In this document: positions 7,324 to 15,609 of the stretch, piece by piece | How positions within the stretch are numbered: position 1 is the first letter of the stretch | Layout of the letters: each line of letters opens with the position of its first letter | Source of the DNA: JBEKDJ01 sp050014415 | GTDB taxonomy: Bacteria > Desulfobacterota > BSN033 > UBA1163 | DNA: 16,033 nt | NCBI GenBank assembly: GCA_050014415.1 | Contig: JBEKDJ010000225.1 | Coordinates: 1-16,033, forward strand | Direction: 5' to 3' | Position numbers and translations under genes: made by a program | Notes under the pieces: model-generated | The model's database searches: none | Seen by the model: the letters and a program-made list of their open reading frames with translations, nothing else | What the model was told of the DNA's origin: nothing

Positions 7324-7869
7324 TTACTTAAGCCAATCCGGATTGGCCTTTGATTCCTCTGCCTCCTTCGAGAGCTTCCTCAACATTTCATTCGCCTCAG
7401 CGATCTGGTCCTCATATTTGTTCTTCTCTTCATTTAATCGATTCAGCTCCATAATGTCCCATTTGGTTTGAGATCTGCTTCTACCAAAGAATTTTGTCTG
7501 ACTCACTTGATCTGTCTTTTCCGCCAATTTCTTCTGCGCGGCTTCATAATTTTCAGTCGCCTCCTTCAATTTTTCCTTCCATGGGCGTACCTTATCCCGC
7601 CACCAGGCCTCATCTCGGCCATAAATATCCGCTCTGATCTCCTCCTCTTCATTGTCAGGAGTTGCGGCCAGGGGAGGCACCGGACTCATTTCTTCCTGGA
7701 CATCTTTCCTTTCTTCTACTTCGACTCGATCACGATAGGAAGGAGGAACCTTACTCAGGTCATCCGTGAAGTTCACCACCCCTTCTTTATCCACCCACTT
7801 ATAAAGGGTGCCAGCTTGAAGAGGCAAAGCAAGAAGGAGAATGACCAGAATTGAAAAGATCTCTTTCAT
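7324..7869 (-). CDS. Exported DUF4124 protein with C-terminal coiled coil
   Basis: A 181-residue secreted protein of unknown function. Residues 1-19 are a signal peptide ending LPLQA|G. It is followed at once by the DUF4124 pattern GTLYKWVDKEGVVNFTDD, a short beta module common at the N-terminus of proteobacterial envelope proteins. A Pro/Glu-rich linker (~50-85) leads to a charged helix of ~90 residues with coiled-coil character (KLKEATENYEAAQKKLAEK, then LNRLNEEKNKYEDQIAEANE). The ATG at 7869 is chosen because AAAGGAGG lies 8 bases upstream; an in-frame GTG at 7878 would overlap that ribosome binding site. Repeat copy 2 begins 22 bases before the start. The next gene, the Met/His-rich protein, lies 107 bases downstream, so co-transcription is possible but unproven. 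Confidence 0.8.
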   Translation of the reverse strand: MKEIFSILVILLLALPLQAGTLYKWVDKEGVVNFTDDLSKVPPSYRDRVEVEERKDVQEEMSPVPPLAATPDNEEEEIRADIYGRDEAWWRDKVRPWKEKLKEATENYEAAQKKLAEKTDQVSQTKFFGRSRSQTKWDIMELNRLNEEKNKYEDQIAEANEMLRKLSKEAEESKANPDWLK

Positions 7870-7890
7870 TTTTCTCACCTCCTTTAATTA

Positions 7891-8025
7891 TAGTGTCTGT
7901 CCATAAACAGCCCTTTCTGTCATGCCGGACTTGATCCGGCATCCAGAAGGTCTTGAAAGGACTGGATTCCGGCTTTCGCCGGAATGACGATTCTAATTAA
8001 AGAGGCAATTTATAAACAGACTCTA
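7891..8025. repeat. REP/MITE-like repeat, copy 2, with both ends
   Basis: Bases 7891-8011 match 2865-2985 with one mismatch and have the same two hairpins (7922-7942 and 7966-7985). Here the unit continues to 8025, where TTTATAAACAGACTCTA is the inverted complement of the left end TAGTGTCTGTCCATAAA at 14 of 17 positions. The 135-bp unit thus looks like a complete non-autonomous element with terminal inverted repeats. ATTA occurs directly on both flanks and may be a target duplication; a TA duplication is equally possible. TCTAATTAA is also directly repeated at 7992 and 8022. Confidence 0.85.
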
Positions 8026-8056
8026 ATTAATCAATTATAACCTAAATGGGGCGCTT

Positions 8057-8100
8057 TTTTGGGAAAATCTCCCAAAACCGTGCATGCTCCAAAGCATGCA
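8057..8100. repeat. Two adjacent perfect hairpins downstream of the CPA2-like gene
   Basis: TTTTGGGA (8057-8064) pairs with TCCCAAAA (8070-8077) over a 5-base loop. TGCATGCT (8081-8088) pairs with AGCATGCA (8093-8100) over the loop CCAA. They lie in the 138-base gap after the transporter stop codon. They may stop or protect the transporter transcript, but neither is followed by a T-tract in the minus-strand direction, so they are not classic intrinsic terminators. Confidence 0.55.
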
Positions 8101-8163
8101 AAAGACTCGCTTGGTAAAAGTTTGGAAGCATACCCAACTGCCTTTTCAATGCATTATTAAGGT

Positions 8164-9450
8164 CTATTGCCTTTCCGTAATTGAGAGCACTGCAATTGTC
8201 TTACTTCTTCTTCCTTCCACGAGGGCAACCTTCATCAATACCGGCGTGAGCATCGTCAACCCCACTACCACAATCATTGCAACATTGAAAGATACGGGGT
8301 TCACAACGAAAGATACGGGGTTCACAACCCCGCGCGAAAATAGGTAGGTCGCAATGAGCATTCCCATTTCGCCCTGGGACAAAGCTCCAAACATGATCCA
8401 GCTCCGATCATACGACGTTTCAATCACTTGATTTGTAGCGATTCGGCATCCAATCAGCTTCGTTCCGATCACTGCCGCAATGAGCACAATCAAGAAAATC
8501 ATGTACCTCTCGGACCCCGTGAGATTCATCTCCATTCCAAACACCACGAAGAAAACTCCAACGGGAATCGATGCCAAGATAGACCCAAGCCCTCCCTCGA
8601 TTTTTCCTTTCATACCAGGGTGAGACGTCCCAAGCAGCGCGCCTCCAAGAGAGGCAACGCAAACCGCCGCGAAACTTCCAAAATGCATCGCAGCCCAGGC
8701 ATACAAAGAAGCGACTAAAAGCAGATAGCCGATGAGCATCTGGTTGGGTCTTTTTTGAAAGTTGGCTTTCGCAGTGAGTCTTAGAAATCGGGAAGTCAAA
8801 AAGTATGCGATGGCAAAAAACATGATTAACTTCCCCAAAAACCATGAAACCGCAATGATCATTTTGAAACCACCATAGGCCGCCGAGTAATTCATGGCCT
8901 GACTTCCAATCATCAACAGAATCGCGAGCACTCCGCCCAAGACGCCTGAACCCAATACCACGCTTGCAGACGGCGATCCGAGAAATCTCATTTCGTTTAA
9001 GTTAAAAACAGAAATGCCAAAGCCCGATGGGGTCATGATCGCACCCACTGCTAAAGCCTCTGCCCAGCGATCAACAAAGGAATGTGTGATGATCACAACA
9101 GCGATGGCCGTGAGCACAAATCCCGATGCGCCTACTAAAAAAACTGGCTTGAGCATCTTTTTCAGCTCGTGCCAATCCGTTTGCAAACCTGCAAGAAACA
9201 TCAGTTGAATCAACCCAATCTCTGCAAGGATCTTCAGAAGATTGTGGAGCGGACCAGGAGAGGGACTACCCCAGGTGCCCAACAGGATGGGTGAACGTAA
9301 TAGATTCAGCAAGGATGGACCCAGAAGAATTCCTAGCAATAGCTGGGCTGTAGCAGTGGGCAACCCAAATCGTTTCGCCAACAGCACCGCTGCCTTTGAT
9401 AGCACGATGACGACAATGGAAATTATGATCCACTGGGGAAATGCTTCCAT
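8164..9450 (-). CDS. CPA2-like cation/proton antiporter homologue lacking the Asp pair
   Basis: A 428-residue inner-membrane protein with about 12 hydrophobic segments and the overall pattern of the CPA2 (Kef/NapA) monovalent cation:proton antiporters: GLPTATAQLLLGILLGPSLL in the first helices, EIGLIQLMFLAGLQTD, and late GALSQGEMGMLIA, which matches the usual PRGE(V/M)G helix. The transport helix normally reads LGAAVIDDVLG; here the aligned segment is LGSGVLGGVLA, so Gly172-Gly173 replace the two ion-binding Asp. Transport may therefore differ or be lost. VVNPVSF is duplicated at 375-388 from a 21-bp tandem repeat. No C-terminal TrkA-N domain is present. No strong ribosome binding site precedes the ATG (GGAAGAG is ~14 bases away). 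It is 135 bases after the RND gene. Family is fairly sure; substrate is unknown. Confidence 0.78.
   Translation of the reverse strand: MEAFPQWIIISIVVIVLSKAAVLLAKRFGLPTATAQLLLGILLGPSLLNLLRSPILLGTWGSPSPGPLHNLLKILAEIGLIQLMFLAGLQTDWHELKKMLKPVFLVGASGFVLTAIAVVIITHSFVDRWAEALAVGAIMTPSGFGISVFNLNEMRFLGSPSASVVLGSGVLGGVLAILLMIGSQAMNYSAAYGGFKMIIAVSWFLGKLIMFFAIAYFLTSRFLRLTAKANFQKRPNQMLIGYLLLVASLYAWAAMHFGSFAAVCVASLGGALLGTSHPGMKGKIEGGLGSILASIPVGVFFVVFGMEMNLTGSERYMIFLIVLIAAVIGTKLIGCRIATNQVIETSYDRSWIMFGALSQGEMGMLIATYLFSRGVVNPVSFVVNPVSFNVAMIVVVGLTMLTPVLMKVALVEGRRSKTIAVLSITERQ
8287..8328. repeat. 21-bp perfect tandem duplication inside the CPA2-like gene
   Basis: Two identical 21-base units abut at 8287-8307 and 8308-8328. 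Being a multiple of three, the duplication keeps frame and doubles the peptide VVNPVSF in the C-terminal part of the transporter. Perfect identity suggests a recent slippage event. Confidence 0.95.
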
Positions 9451-9469
9451 CTCTTCAGATCTATCTCTT

Positions 9470-9497
9470 CCCCCCTTCTCCCTCGTGGGAGAGGGGG
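9470..9497. repeat. C/G-rich inverted repeat between RND pump and CPA2-like gene
   Basis: CCCCCTTCTCCC (9471-9482) pairs with GGGAGAGGGGG (9487-9497) over the loop TCGT, with a single bulged T. It has the form of the common intergenic REP-like C/T-rich palindromes of proteobacteria. It lies within the 135-base gap and could limit read-through from the cus operon, but no T-tract follows on the minus strand. Confidence 0.65.
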
Positions 9498-9585
9498 CAA
9501 TTTCTTGTTCCCAGTGTGGAGAAAGGGAGCTTATTCTCCTCGCCCACTTTGACGGGAAGGGATATAGGGGAGGATGAGATTTTGG

Positions 9586-12500
9586 TTACACTGGGCTGAC
9601 ACCTGCATGCCCTAATTGTTTCTTCAGCCCAAAGTTCCATTTCCAGATGGCGTAGATTGCAGGATAGACACCTAGCTCCATGATGAAGGACGTGAAGATA
9701 CCGCCGATCATTGGCGCAGCAATCCGCTTCATCACATCCGCTCCGGCACCGGTTGACCACATGATTGGAATGAGACCCATGAACATGACACCCACGGTCA
9801 TCATTTTGGGGCGAAGCCGCTTGACCGCTCCTTCCAAGATCGCCCTCCTCAGGTCATCCCAGCTCCTCATCCTGCCTTGGGCCTGGGCCTCCTGATAGGC
9901 GAGATCCAGATAGAGGAGCATGAACATTCCCGTCTCTGCGTCCACACCCATCAATGCAATCAAACCAACCCAGACAGCGGCACTCATGTAGTATCCAAGG
10001 AGATGTAGAAACCAAAGAGCACCGACTGCAGAAAATGGGAGCGCTAGGAGAATGATCATTGTCTTGGTGACTGATCGGGTATTGAAAAATAAGAGTAAGA
10101 ACACGAGAAAGAGGGTGATCGGCACGACGACGGTCAGTCGTTTATTGACACTTTCCATGAGCTCAAACTGACCGCTCCAGACCAACTGGTACCCGGGTGG
10201 CAATTTCACGTTCTCCCGAATGGCTTTCTTGGCATCTGCAACATAGCTACCGATATCGCGTTTCGAGGTATCGAAATTTACGGTGACAAAACCAGTGAGC
10301 CGACCATTCTCGTCCCGGATCATGGAAGGACCCGTCTTGAGAGAGATCTCAGCCAACTCCGTAATAGGAATGTGTACAACCCCTGATCCTCCTGCCCCAG
10401 ACGAAGTCGATCCACCCATCCCTCCCATTCCGCCTCCTGTCGCTGCCCCTCCTGCCTGGACAGGCACAAAGACTCTTCTGAGCTTCTCAATATCGTCCCG
10501 GAGTTCTCTGAAATAGCGGACATTGACCGGATACCGCTCCCGTCCCTCAATAGTCGTCGTCACGTTCTCCCCGCCAATCGCCGACATGACAATATTATTG
10601 ACCTGATCAACCGTCAGTCCATAGCGAGCTAGCTGTTCCCTCTTGAGTGTAAAATCGAGAAAATACCCACCAGCGGTCCTCTCAGCAAAAGCGTTTTTTG
10701 TATCCGGAACATTCTTCAGAACCATTTCAATGTGTTCGCCGATTTCCTGAATTTTTTGCAAATCCGCGCCCATTATCTTTATCCCCACGTCTGACTTCAC
10801 ACCGGTTGAAAGCATGTCGATGCGAGCTTTGATGGGCATTGTCCAGTCGTTGGCAACTCCTGGTAACTTCATCGTCTCATTGAGTCCCCCAGGACCATAC
10901 TTCAGTTCATCTGGACTCTTGTGGTCAGGCCAAAACCTACGGAGGATTTTTTGCAGCCATTGAGGTGCCCATGAAGAATACCATTGAGGCACTTTAGGCC
11001 ATTCCGACTCTGGTTTGAGAAGGATGACCGTTTCCATCATGGAGAATGGCGCTGGATCGGTCGCAGTTTCTGCGCGGCCCGCCTTCCCAAAGACAAGGTC
11101 AACTTCAGGGAAGGTCTTTAACACTTTGTCTTGAACCTGAAGCAATTTTCCAGCCTCTGTAACAGAAATGCCGGGTAATGTCATCGGCATATAGAGCAGT
11201 GATCCTTCAAAAAGAGGTGGCATAAACTCCTTACCGAGTCTCATATAGAGAGGGACCGTGGCGATCACGATGAGCAACGCGATGATCACCGTTATCCATT
11301 TGAATCTCAACACGAACTCACAAACAGGATGATAGATCCTCATCAGAGGCCGGCTGATCGGGTGCTTTTCTTCACTGTGAATCTTTCCAACCAGAACCGC
11401 ATTGACGATGCGACGTAGCCACTTCGGTCTGAACTGATAAGGATCCATGTGGGTGAAAAGCAAACGGATGGCTGGATCGAGTGTGATGGCAAGAACGGCT
11501 GCAATGGCCATGGAAAAATTCTTGGTGAAAGCCAGGGGCTTAAAGAGACGGCCCTCTATCCCTGCCAAGGTAAAGACGGGCATAAATGAGACGGCGATGA
11601 CAAGAAGAGCAAAAAAGCTTGGGCCGCCCACCTCCTTGACCGCACCGATCACTACGTCCTTATAACTTCCAGGGCGGCCCTCAGCGTCCCAGCGCTCCAA
11701 CTTTTTATGCGTCTGCTCGACGACCACAATAGCCGCATCCACCATCGCACCAATCGCAATGGCAATTCCGCCGAGGCTCATGATGTTTGCCGTGAGTCCC
11801 ATCGAGTACATCGGTATAAATGAGAGGATGATAGTAATGGGAATCGTAATAATAGGGACGAGGGCAGATGGGATGTGCCAGAGGAAGATCATGATGACGA
11901 TACTGACGATGATGAGTTCCTCCGTCAGTGTGCCCTTGAGGGTCTCGATGGCCCGCTCGATTAAATCGGCGCGATCATAGGTGGTCACAATCTCAACACC
12001 AGTCGGAAGCGAAGGCTTCAGCTCATCAATTTTTGCTCGAACGCGTTCGATCACCTTTAGGGCGTTTTCTCCATAACGCATGATGACGATACCGCCGACA
12101 ACTTCTCCTTCGCCATTGAGTTCGGCGATTCCCCGCCTCATATCGGGACCTAATGTAACCATACCAAGATCCTTCACCAGAATTGGAGTGCCGCTCCTGG
12201 ACCTAACGCCTACCACGATGTTTTCGACATCCGAGACCTTCTTAATGTAGCCTCGGCCCCGAACCATGTATTCAAGTCCTGTGAACTCAACCAATCTTCC
12301 ACCCACATCATTATTTCCCGCACGCACCGCCGCAATAACTCGATCAATGGAGACGTTATAGGCTGAGAGCTTATTCGGATCGATGTTTACCTGATATTGC
12401 TTGACAAAACCGCCAATCGGTGCAACCTCAGCAACCCCGGGCACCGCTTGCAGTGCATACCTCAGATGCCAGTCCTGAAAGGAACGAAGTTGGGAAAGGT

Positions 12501-12951
12501 CGTTATTCCCCGTCTTATCAACAAGGGCATACTCAAAGACCCATCCGATGGCCGTTTCATCCCGGGCAAGCTCGACATTCACCCCTTGAGGAAGGCGAGG
12601 CAGGATGTTGCTCAAATACTCGAGTGTCCGAGACCGGGCCCAGTAGATATCTGTACCATCCTCAAAGATGATATAGACATAGGAAAAGCCGAAATCAGAG
12701 ATGCCCCGGATATCCTTCACCTTTGGCACACCCAGAAGAGCCGAGACAATCGGGTAGGTGACTTGATCCTCCATGATATCGGGGCTTCGGTCCCATTTCG
12801 AGTAGATGATCACTTGTGTATCGGAAAGATCGGGAATGGCATCGAGTCTGATATTCTTCATGGAGTATAATCCCCACAAAACGGCCATTCCGATGAAAAG
12901 AAAAACGACGAACTTATTGCGGGCACATGCCTCAATAAGCTTATTAATCAT
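9586..12951 (-). CDS. cusA: CusA-type heavy-metal efflux RND pump
   Basis: A 1121-residue proton-driven RND transporter of the CusA/CzcA family, the inner-membrane engine of a tripartite efflux complex. The RND layout is complete: two halves of six transmembrane helices with large periplasmic loops. The three methionines that bind Cu(I)/Ag(I) in E. coli CusA (573, 623, 672) correspond by context to Met588 (LLYMPMTLPG), Met638 (ATDPAPFSMMET) and Met713 (RIDMLSTG), favouring copper or silver over zinc/cobalt. Asp405 in GAMVDAAIVVVE is the TM4 proton-relay residue. It is ~75 residues longer than E. coli CusA because of an insertion at about 654-690 and a Gly-rich stretch at 833-857 (GGGMGGMGGSTSSGAGGSG). 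GGAGG lies 7 bases before the ATG. The adaptor gene ends 84 bases upstream. The symbol follows the Met triad; substrate has not been tested. Confidence 0.94.
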   Translation of the reverse strand: MINKLIEACARNKFVVFLFIGMAVLWGLYSMKNIRLDAIPDLSDTQVIIYSKWDRSPDIMEDQVTYPIVSALLGVPKVKDIRGISDFGFSYVYIIFEDGTDIYWARSRTLEYLSNILPRLPQGVNVELARDETAIGWVFEYALVDKTGNNDLSQLRSFQDWHLRYALQAVPGVAEVAPIGGFVKQYQVNIDPNKLSAYNVSIDRVIAAVRAGNNDVGGRLVEFTGLEYMVRGRGYIKKVSDVENIVVGVRSRSGTPILVKDLGMVTLGPDMRRGIAELNGEGEVVGGIVIMRYGENALKVIERVRAKIDELKPSLPTGVEIVTTYDRADLIERAIETLKGTLTEELIIVSIVIMIFLWHIPSALVPIITIPITIILSFIPMYSMGLTANIMSLGGIAIAIGAMVDAAIVVVEQTHKKLERWDAEGRPGSYKDVVIGAVKEVGGPSFFALLVIAVSFMPVFTLAGIEGRLFKPLAFTKNFSMAIAAVLAITLDPAIRLLFTHMDPYQFRPKWLRRIVNAVLVGKIHSEEKHPISRPLMRIYHPVCEFVLRFKWITVIIALLIVIATVPLYMRLGKEFMPPLFEGSLLYMPMTLPGISVTEAGKLLQVQDKVLKTFPEVDLVFGKAGRAETATDPAPFSMMETVILLKPESEWPKVPQWYSSWAPQWLQKILRRFWPDHKSPDELKYGPGGLNETMKLPGVANDWTMPIKARIDMLSTGVKSDVGIKIMGADLQKIQEIGEHIEMVLKNVPDTKNAFAERTAGGYFLDFTLKREQLARYGLTVDQVNNIVMSAIGGENVTTTIEGRERYPVNVRYFRELRDDIEKLRRVFVPVQAGGAATGGGMGGMGGSTSSGAGGSGVVHIPITELAEISLKTGPSMIRDENGRLTGFVTVNFDTSKRDIGSYVADAKKAIRENVKLPPGYQLVWSGQFELMESVNKRLTVVVPITLFLVFLLLFFNTRSVTKTMIILLALPFSAVGALWFLHLLGYYMSAAVWVGLIALMGVDAETGMFMLLYLDLAYQEAQAQGRMRSWDDLRRAILEGAVKRLRPKMMTVGVMFMGLIPIMWSTGAGADVMKRIAAPMIGGIFTSFIMELGVYPAIYAIWKWNFGLKKQLGHAGVSPV

Positions 12952-13035
12952 GAGAAAACCTCCACCTCATATTGCGGATTGAAAACCCCTAAATCCGAAA
13001 CCAATTCTCAATTTCTATTTTTCATCTCCTCCATG

Positions 13036-14274
13036 CTACATTCCAGGCATGCCGGCCATGCCTCCCATTGCTTCTTTTAGCTTTGATTCGGAGTCAATGA
13101 GGAAACTAGCGCTTGTCACCACGCGTTCCCCGGCTTTGAGCCCTTTGATCACCTCATAATAGTTATCCACCTTCGACCCCACCTTTACTTCCCGCGGCTC
13201 AAAATAGCCATTCCCTTTGTCGATAATGGCCAGTTGTCGTATGCCCGTGTCGATGATTGCACCTTCCGGCACAGCGAGCTTCTGTCCCAGGTGAACCTTG
13301 ATCTCCACATTGGCGTACATTTCCGGCTTGAGCCTTTCTTGAGGATTAGGAATTTCGAACCTGACCTTTGCCGTTCGTGTCTCCGGATTCAGAGAAGGAT
13401 AGATATAGATCGCCTTCCCTGTAAAGGTCTCTCCTGGAAGATAGGTTAACTGAATGAAAGCTTGTTGTCCCAATCGGATGAAGGGAAGCTCGTATTCGTA
13501 AATGTCCGCATAGAGCCAGACAACCGAGAGGTCGGCCAGTTTGTACAAAGACATCCCAGGCATCACATTCATCCCTTTATAGGCCGTTTTTTCCAGGACA
13601 AATCCTGTGAAAGGGGAATAGAGGGTAAGGGTCTTTTTAGCCTCGCCGCTCTCTTCCAGGGTTTTGATCTGATCGTCACTGATATCCCAGAGTTTTAGGC
13701 GCCGTTTGGCAGAGTCTGCCAGAGAGTCTCCACTCCGGGCAACTTCAGGAAAAGGACTCTTTACTAAAGACTTCTTCGCCCGAAGGGCGAGGAGATACTC
13801 CTCCTGTGTTGAAACCAGTTCCGGGCTGTAGAGTGTGAGAAGAGCGTCTCCTTGTTTGACAAACCTGCCTGTGAAATCGACATAGAGGTCTTCGATCCAT
13901 CCCCCAATCTTGGGTGAGACCGTAACGATCCTTTTCTCATCGTAATCAACCCTTCCGACAGTCCGGATCACCTTCTCGAGAGACCTCATCTCCGCTGCTC
14001 CAATCTTGACTCCGATCAGTTGTTGCCGTTCCGGAGAGATCTGAACCGTTCCTGGAGTCACCTCTTGTATCTTCCCTTCCTTCTGGATCGACTCCATAGT
14101 TATGCCCTTCATCTCCATCTCCATTTCATTAGGCTTTTTTGTGGCCTCGGTCGAAGTGGCCTTTGCCTCGGGTTTCATACCTTCTCTATGGGCTGCCGTC
14201 TCCTTTCCTTTTCCACAACCGGCGGCTAGCCAGGAAAGGGCTATCAACAGGATGAGCCAGGTTCTTCCTTTCAT
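13036..14274 (-). CDS. cusB: CusB-type periplasmic adaptor (membrane-fusion) lipoprotein
   Basis: A 412-residue adaptor that links the RND pump to the outer-membrane channel. The N-terminus has a lipobox LAAGC, so Cys20 should be lipidated and anchor it to the inner membrane. A Met-rich stretch (NEMEMEMKGITME, 49-61) follows, reminiscent of the N-terminal methionines through which CusB binds Cu(I)/Ag(I). The barrel-sandwich halves are at ~115-150 (VSPKIGGWIEDLYVDFTG) and ~217-248 (LYSPFTGFVLEKTAYKG), with a short helical hairpin between, then beta-barrel (~250-330) and membrane-proximal domains. The C-terminus is Gly/Met-rich (MGGMAGMPGM). No CusF-like domain is fused. The start overlaps the TolC-family stop by 4 bases (ATGA), and AAGGAGG precedes it, so translation is coupled. 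CzcB-type specificity is the alternative. Confidence 0.93.
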   Translation of the reverse strand: MKGRTWLILLIALSWLAAGCGKGKETAAHREGMKPEAKATSTEATKKPNEMEMEMKGITMESIQKEGKIQEVTPGTVQISPERQQLIGVKIGAAEMRSLEKVIRTVGRVDYDEKRIVTVSPKIGGWIEDLYVDFTGRFVKQGDALLTLYSPELVSTQEEYLLALRAKKSLVKSPFPEVARSGDSLADSAKRRLKLWDISDDQIKTLEESGEAKKTLTLYSPFTGFVLEKTAYKGMNVMPGMSLYKLADLSVVWLYADIYEYELPFIRLGQQAFIQLTYLPGETFTGKAIYIYPSLNPETRTAKVRFEIPNPQERLKPEMYANVEIKVHLGQKLAVPEGAIIDTGIRQLAIIDKGNGYFEPREVKVGSKVDNYYEVIKGLKAGERVVTSASFLIDSESKLKEAMGGMAGMPGM

Positions 14275-15569
14275 TTTGCTTCCTCCTTTTGAGAGAAACG
14301 TTTTCCAACAACCGCCCCTAACCCTGCCACATTTTTTTCATACTCGGTCAATGCCAGATGATATTCTAACTGATACTTATAGAGCGTCATCTGGCTATCC
14401 AGTAAGGTCATGAAATCGGCCCTATTCACCCTGTACGTACTCATGGCCGAGTCGACTTGAAGACTTGCCTGAGGAAGGATCCCCGTTTTATATAGCTCCA
14501 GTTGCCTCTCCGTTCTCTGAATCATCGAACCCATGTCGGCAATCATGAAAAGGATCTCATTCTTCATCGCCTGGTATTGTGCCTCTGCAGCCTGGATGTC
14601 CGCCATTGTCTCTCCCACTTTTCGGTCCTGTTTTGATTTGTAGAAGATGGGAATGTTGATTTCCATCATTCCTGTCAGCATGTCCCGGCGTTTCATGTCC
14701 AGTGCGTTATCTCTCTGGCCATAGGCAAATCGGAAATTAAAATCGGGATAATAATCCCTTTTGGCCAGGGCATAGGTCTTCTCCTTTGCTTCGATCATCT
14801 TCTTCATCCCTTTCAATGCTGGGCTCATCTCGAGTGCCATCTTCTGAAGCTCATCGATCGTGAATGGAAATCTCCTAGATGTGACCTCTTCCGGTTCGCC
14901 CATTGGACTCCCTGGAGGCCGATTGAGGAGAGCATTCAGTTTTGCCTCAAGAGCCCTTTTTCTCTGGCCGAGCATGATCAATTCGTCCACCATCTTGGAG
15001 ACTTCCACATGAGCCTTGAGCACATCCTGCTGTATCCCCTCCCCAACGGCATAGCGGGTCTCAGCGATCTTGGCAAAACTCTCAAGGATTTCCTTGTTCC
15101 TTTGGGTGACTCCTGTGGTGCGATAGACGTGAGACAGATCATAATAAGCGGTCTTCACGTCTCTAATGATTTGATGTACCTTCCCTTGAATCTCGGTGAA
15201 AACAGACTCTGCCTCTTTCTCCGCCATCTCCTTCATCAACGGCCTTTTCCCGGGAAAAGGAAGCTTCTGTGAGATAGAAAACTCCTTCATCGTCATATCT
15301 TCTTGATGGAAATTGAAGCTAGTGGGAAGGTTGATGATTCCGAAACCGAACATGGGGTCCTCAAGAGCATAGGCTTGAGGGACCTTCTCTTTGAAGACCT
15401 CCCACTTCTTCTTAGCAGCCAAAATCTCCGGGTTGTTCTGGATTGCTTCATCAGCCAGCTGATCCATATTCACATACGTTATCTCTGACTGAGCTTGGGA
15501 AGAAAGAGGAATCAAAATGAAAAAAAAGAGGGCAAAAAACCTTTCAAAGCATGATGATCTTAGCACCAT
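14271..15569 (-). CDS. cusC: TolC-family outer-membrane factor (CusC/CzcC type)
   Basis: A 432-residue outer-membrane channel of the TolC/OEP family, first gene of the tripartite efflux operon. Residues 1-26 form a signal peptide ending SSQA|Q. Unlike E. coli CusC no lipobox Cys is present. The protein shows the duplicated helical-hairpin pattern: NNPEILAAKKKWEVFKEK begins the first repeat, ISQKLPFPGKR is the typical CzcC-like strand segment, and AMSTYRVNRADFMTLLDSQ, followed by LALTEYEKNVAGL, ends the second. Length is normal. The start is preceded by AAAGGGG; the stop overlaps the adaptor start by 4 bases. Upstream are a branched RNA-like structure 40 bases before the start and a possible operator ~240-295 bases before it. 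The symbol rests on operon context, since the channel itself does not show substrate. Confidence 0.92.
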   Translation of the reverse strand: MVLRSSCFERFFALFFFILIPLSSQAQSEITYVNMDQLADEAIQNNPEILAAKKKWEVFKEKVPQAYALEDPMFGFGIINLPTSFNFHQEDMTMKEFSISQKLPFPGKRPLMKEMAEKEAESVFTEIQGKVHQIIRDVKTAYYDLSHVYRTTGVTQRNKEILESFAKIAETRYAVGEGIQQDVLKAHVEVSKMVDELIMLGQRKRALEAKLNALLNRPPGSPMGEPEEVTSRRFPFTIDELQKMALEMSPALKGMKKMIEAKEKTYALAKRDYYPDFNFRFAYGQRDNALDMKRRDMLTGMMEINIPIFYKSKQDRKVGETMADIQAAEAQYQAMKNEILFMIADMGSMIQRTERQLELYKTGILPQASLQVDSAMSTYRVNRADFMTLLDSQMTLYKYQLEYHLALTEYEKNVAGLGAVVGKRFSQKEEAK

Positions 15570-15609
15570 TTCATTACCCCTTTCTAAAAATTCGGCTTTA
15601 GCATAAGAA

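Noticed and set aside
7887..7892. Perfect TATAAT on the minus strand at the edge of repeat copy 2, as a promoter for the DUF4124 gene
   Set aside because: Transcription would begin inside the ribosome binding site, and no -35-like hexamer lies 15-19 bases upstream.
2865..8025. CRISPR or phage attachment-site interpretation of the paired repeats
   Set aside because: There are only two copies 5 kb apart, with no regular spacers, no cas genes, no integrase and no tRNA.
8057..8100. Two hairpins as intrinsic terminators of the CPA2-like gene
   Set aside because: On the minus strand the stems are followed by ACGG or A-rich sequence, not a T-tract. Kept only as inverted repeats.
9586..15569. Zn/Co/Cd (Czc) identity for the tripartite efflux operon
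   Set aside because: All three CusA-type metal-site methionines are present in the pump, and copA is nearby, so Cu/Ag is the better call. Experimental proof is lacking.
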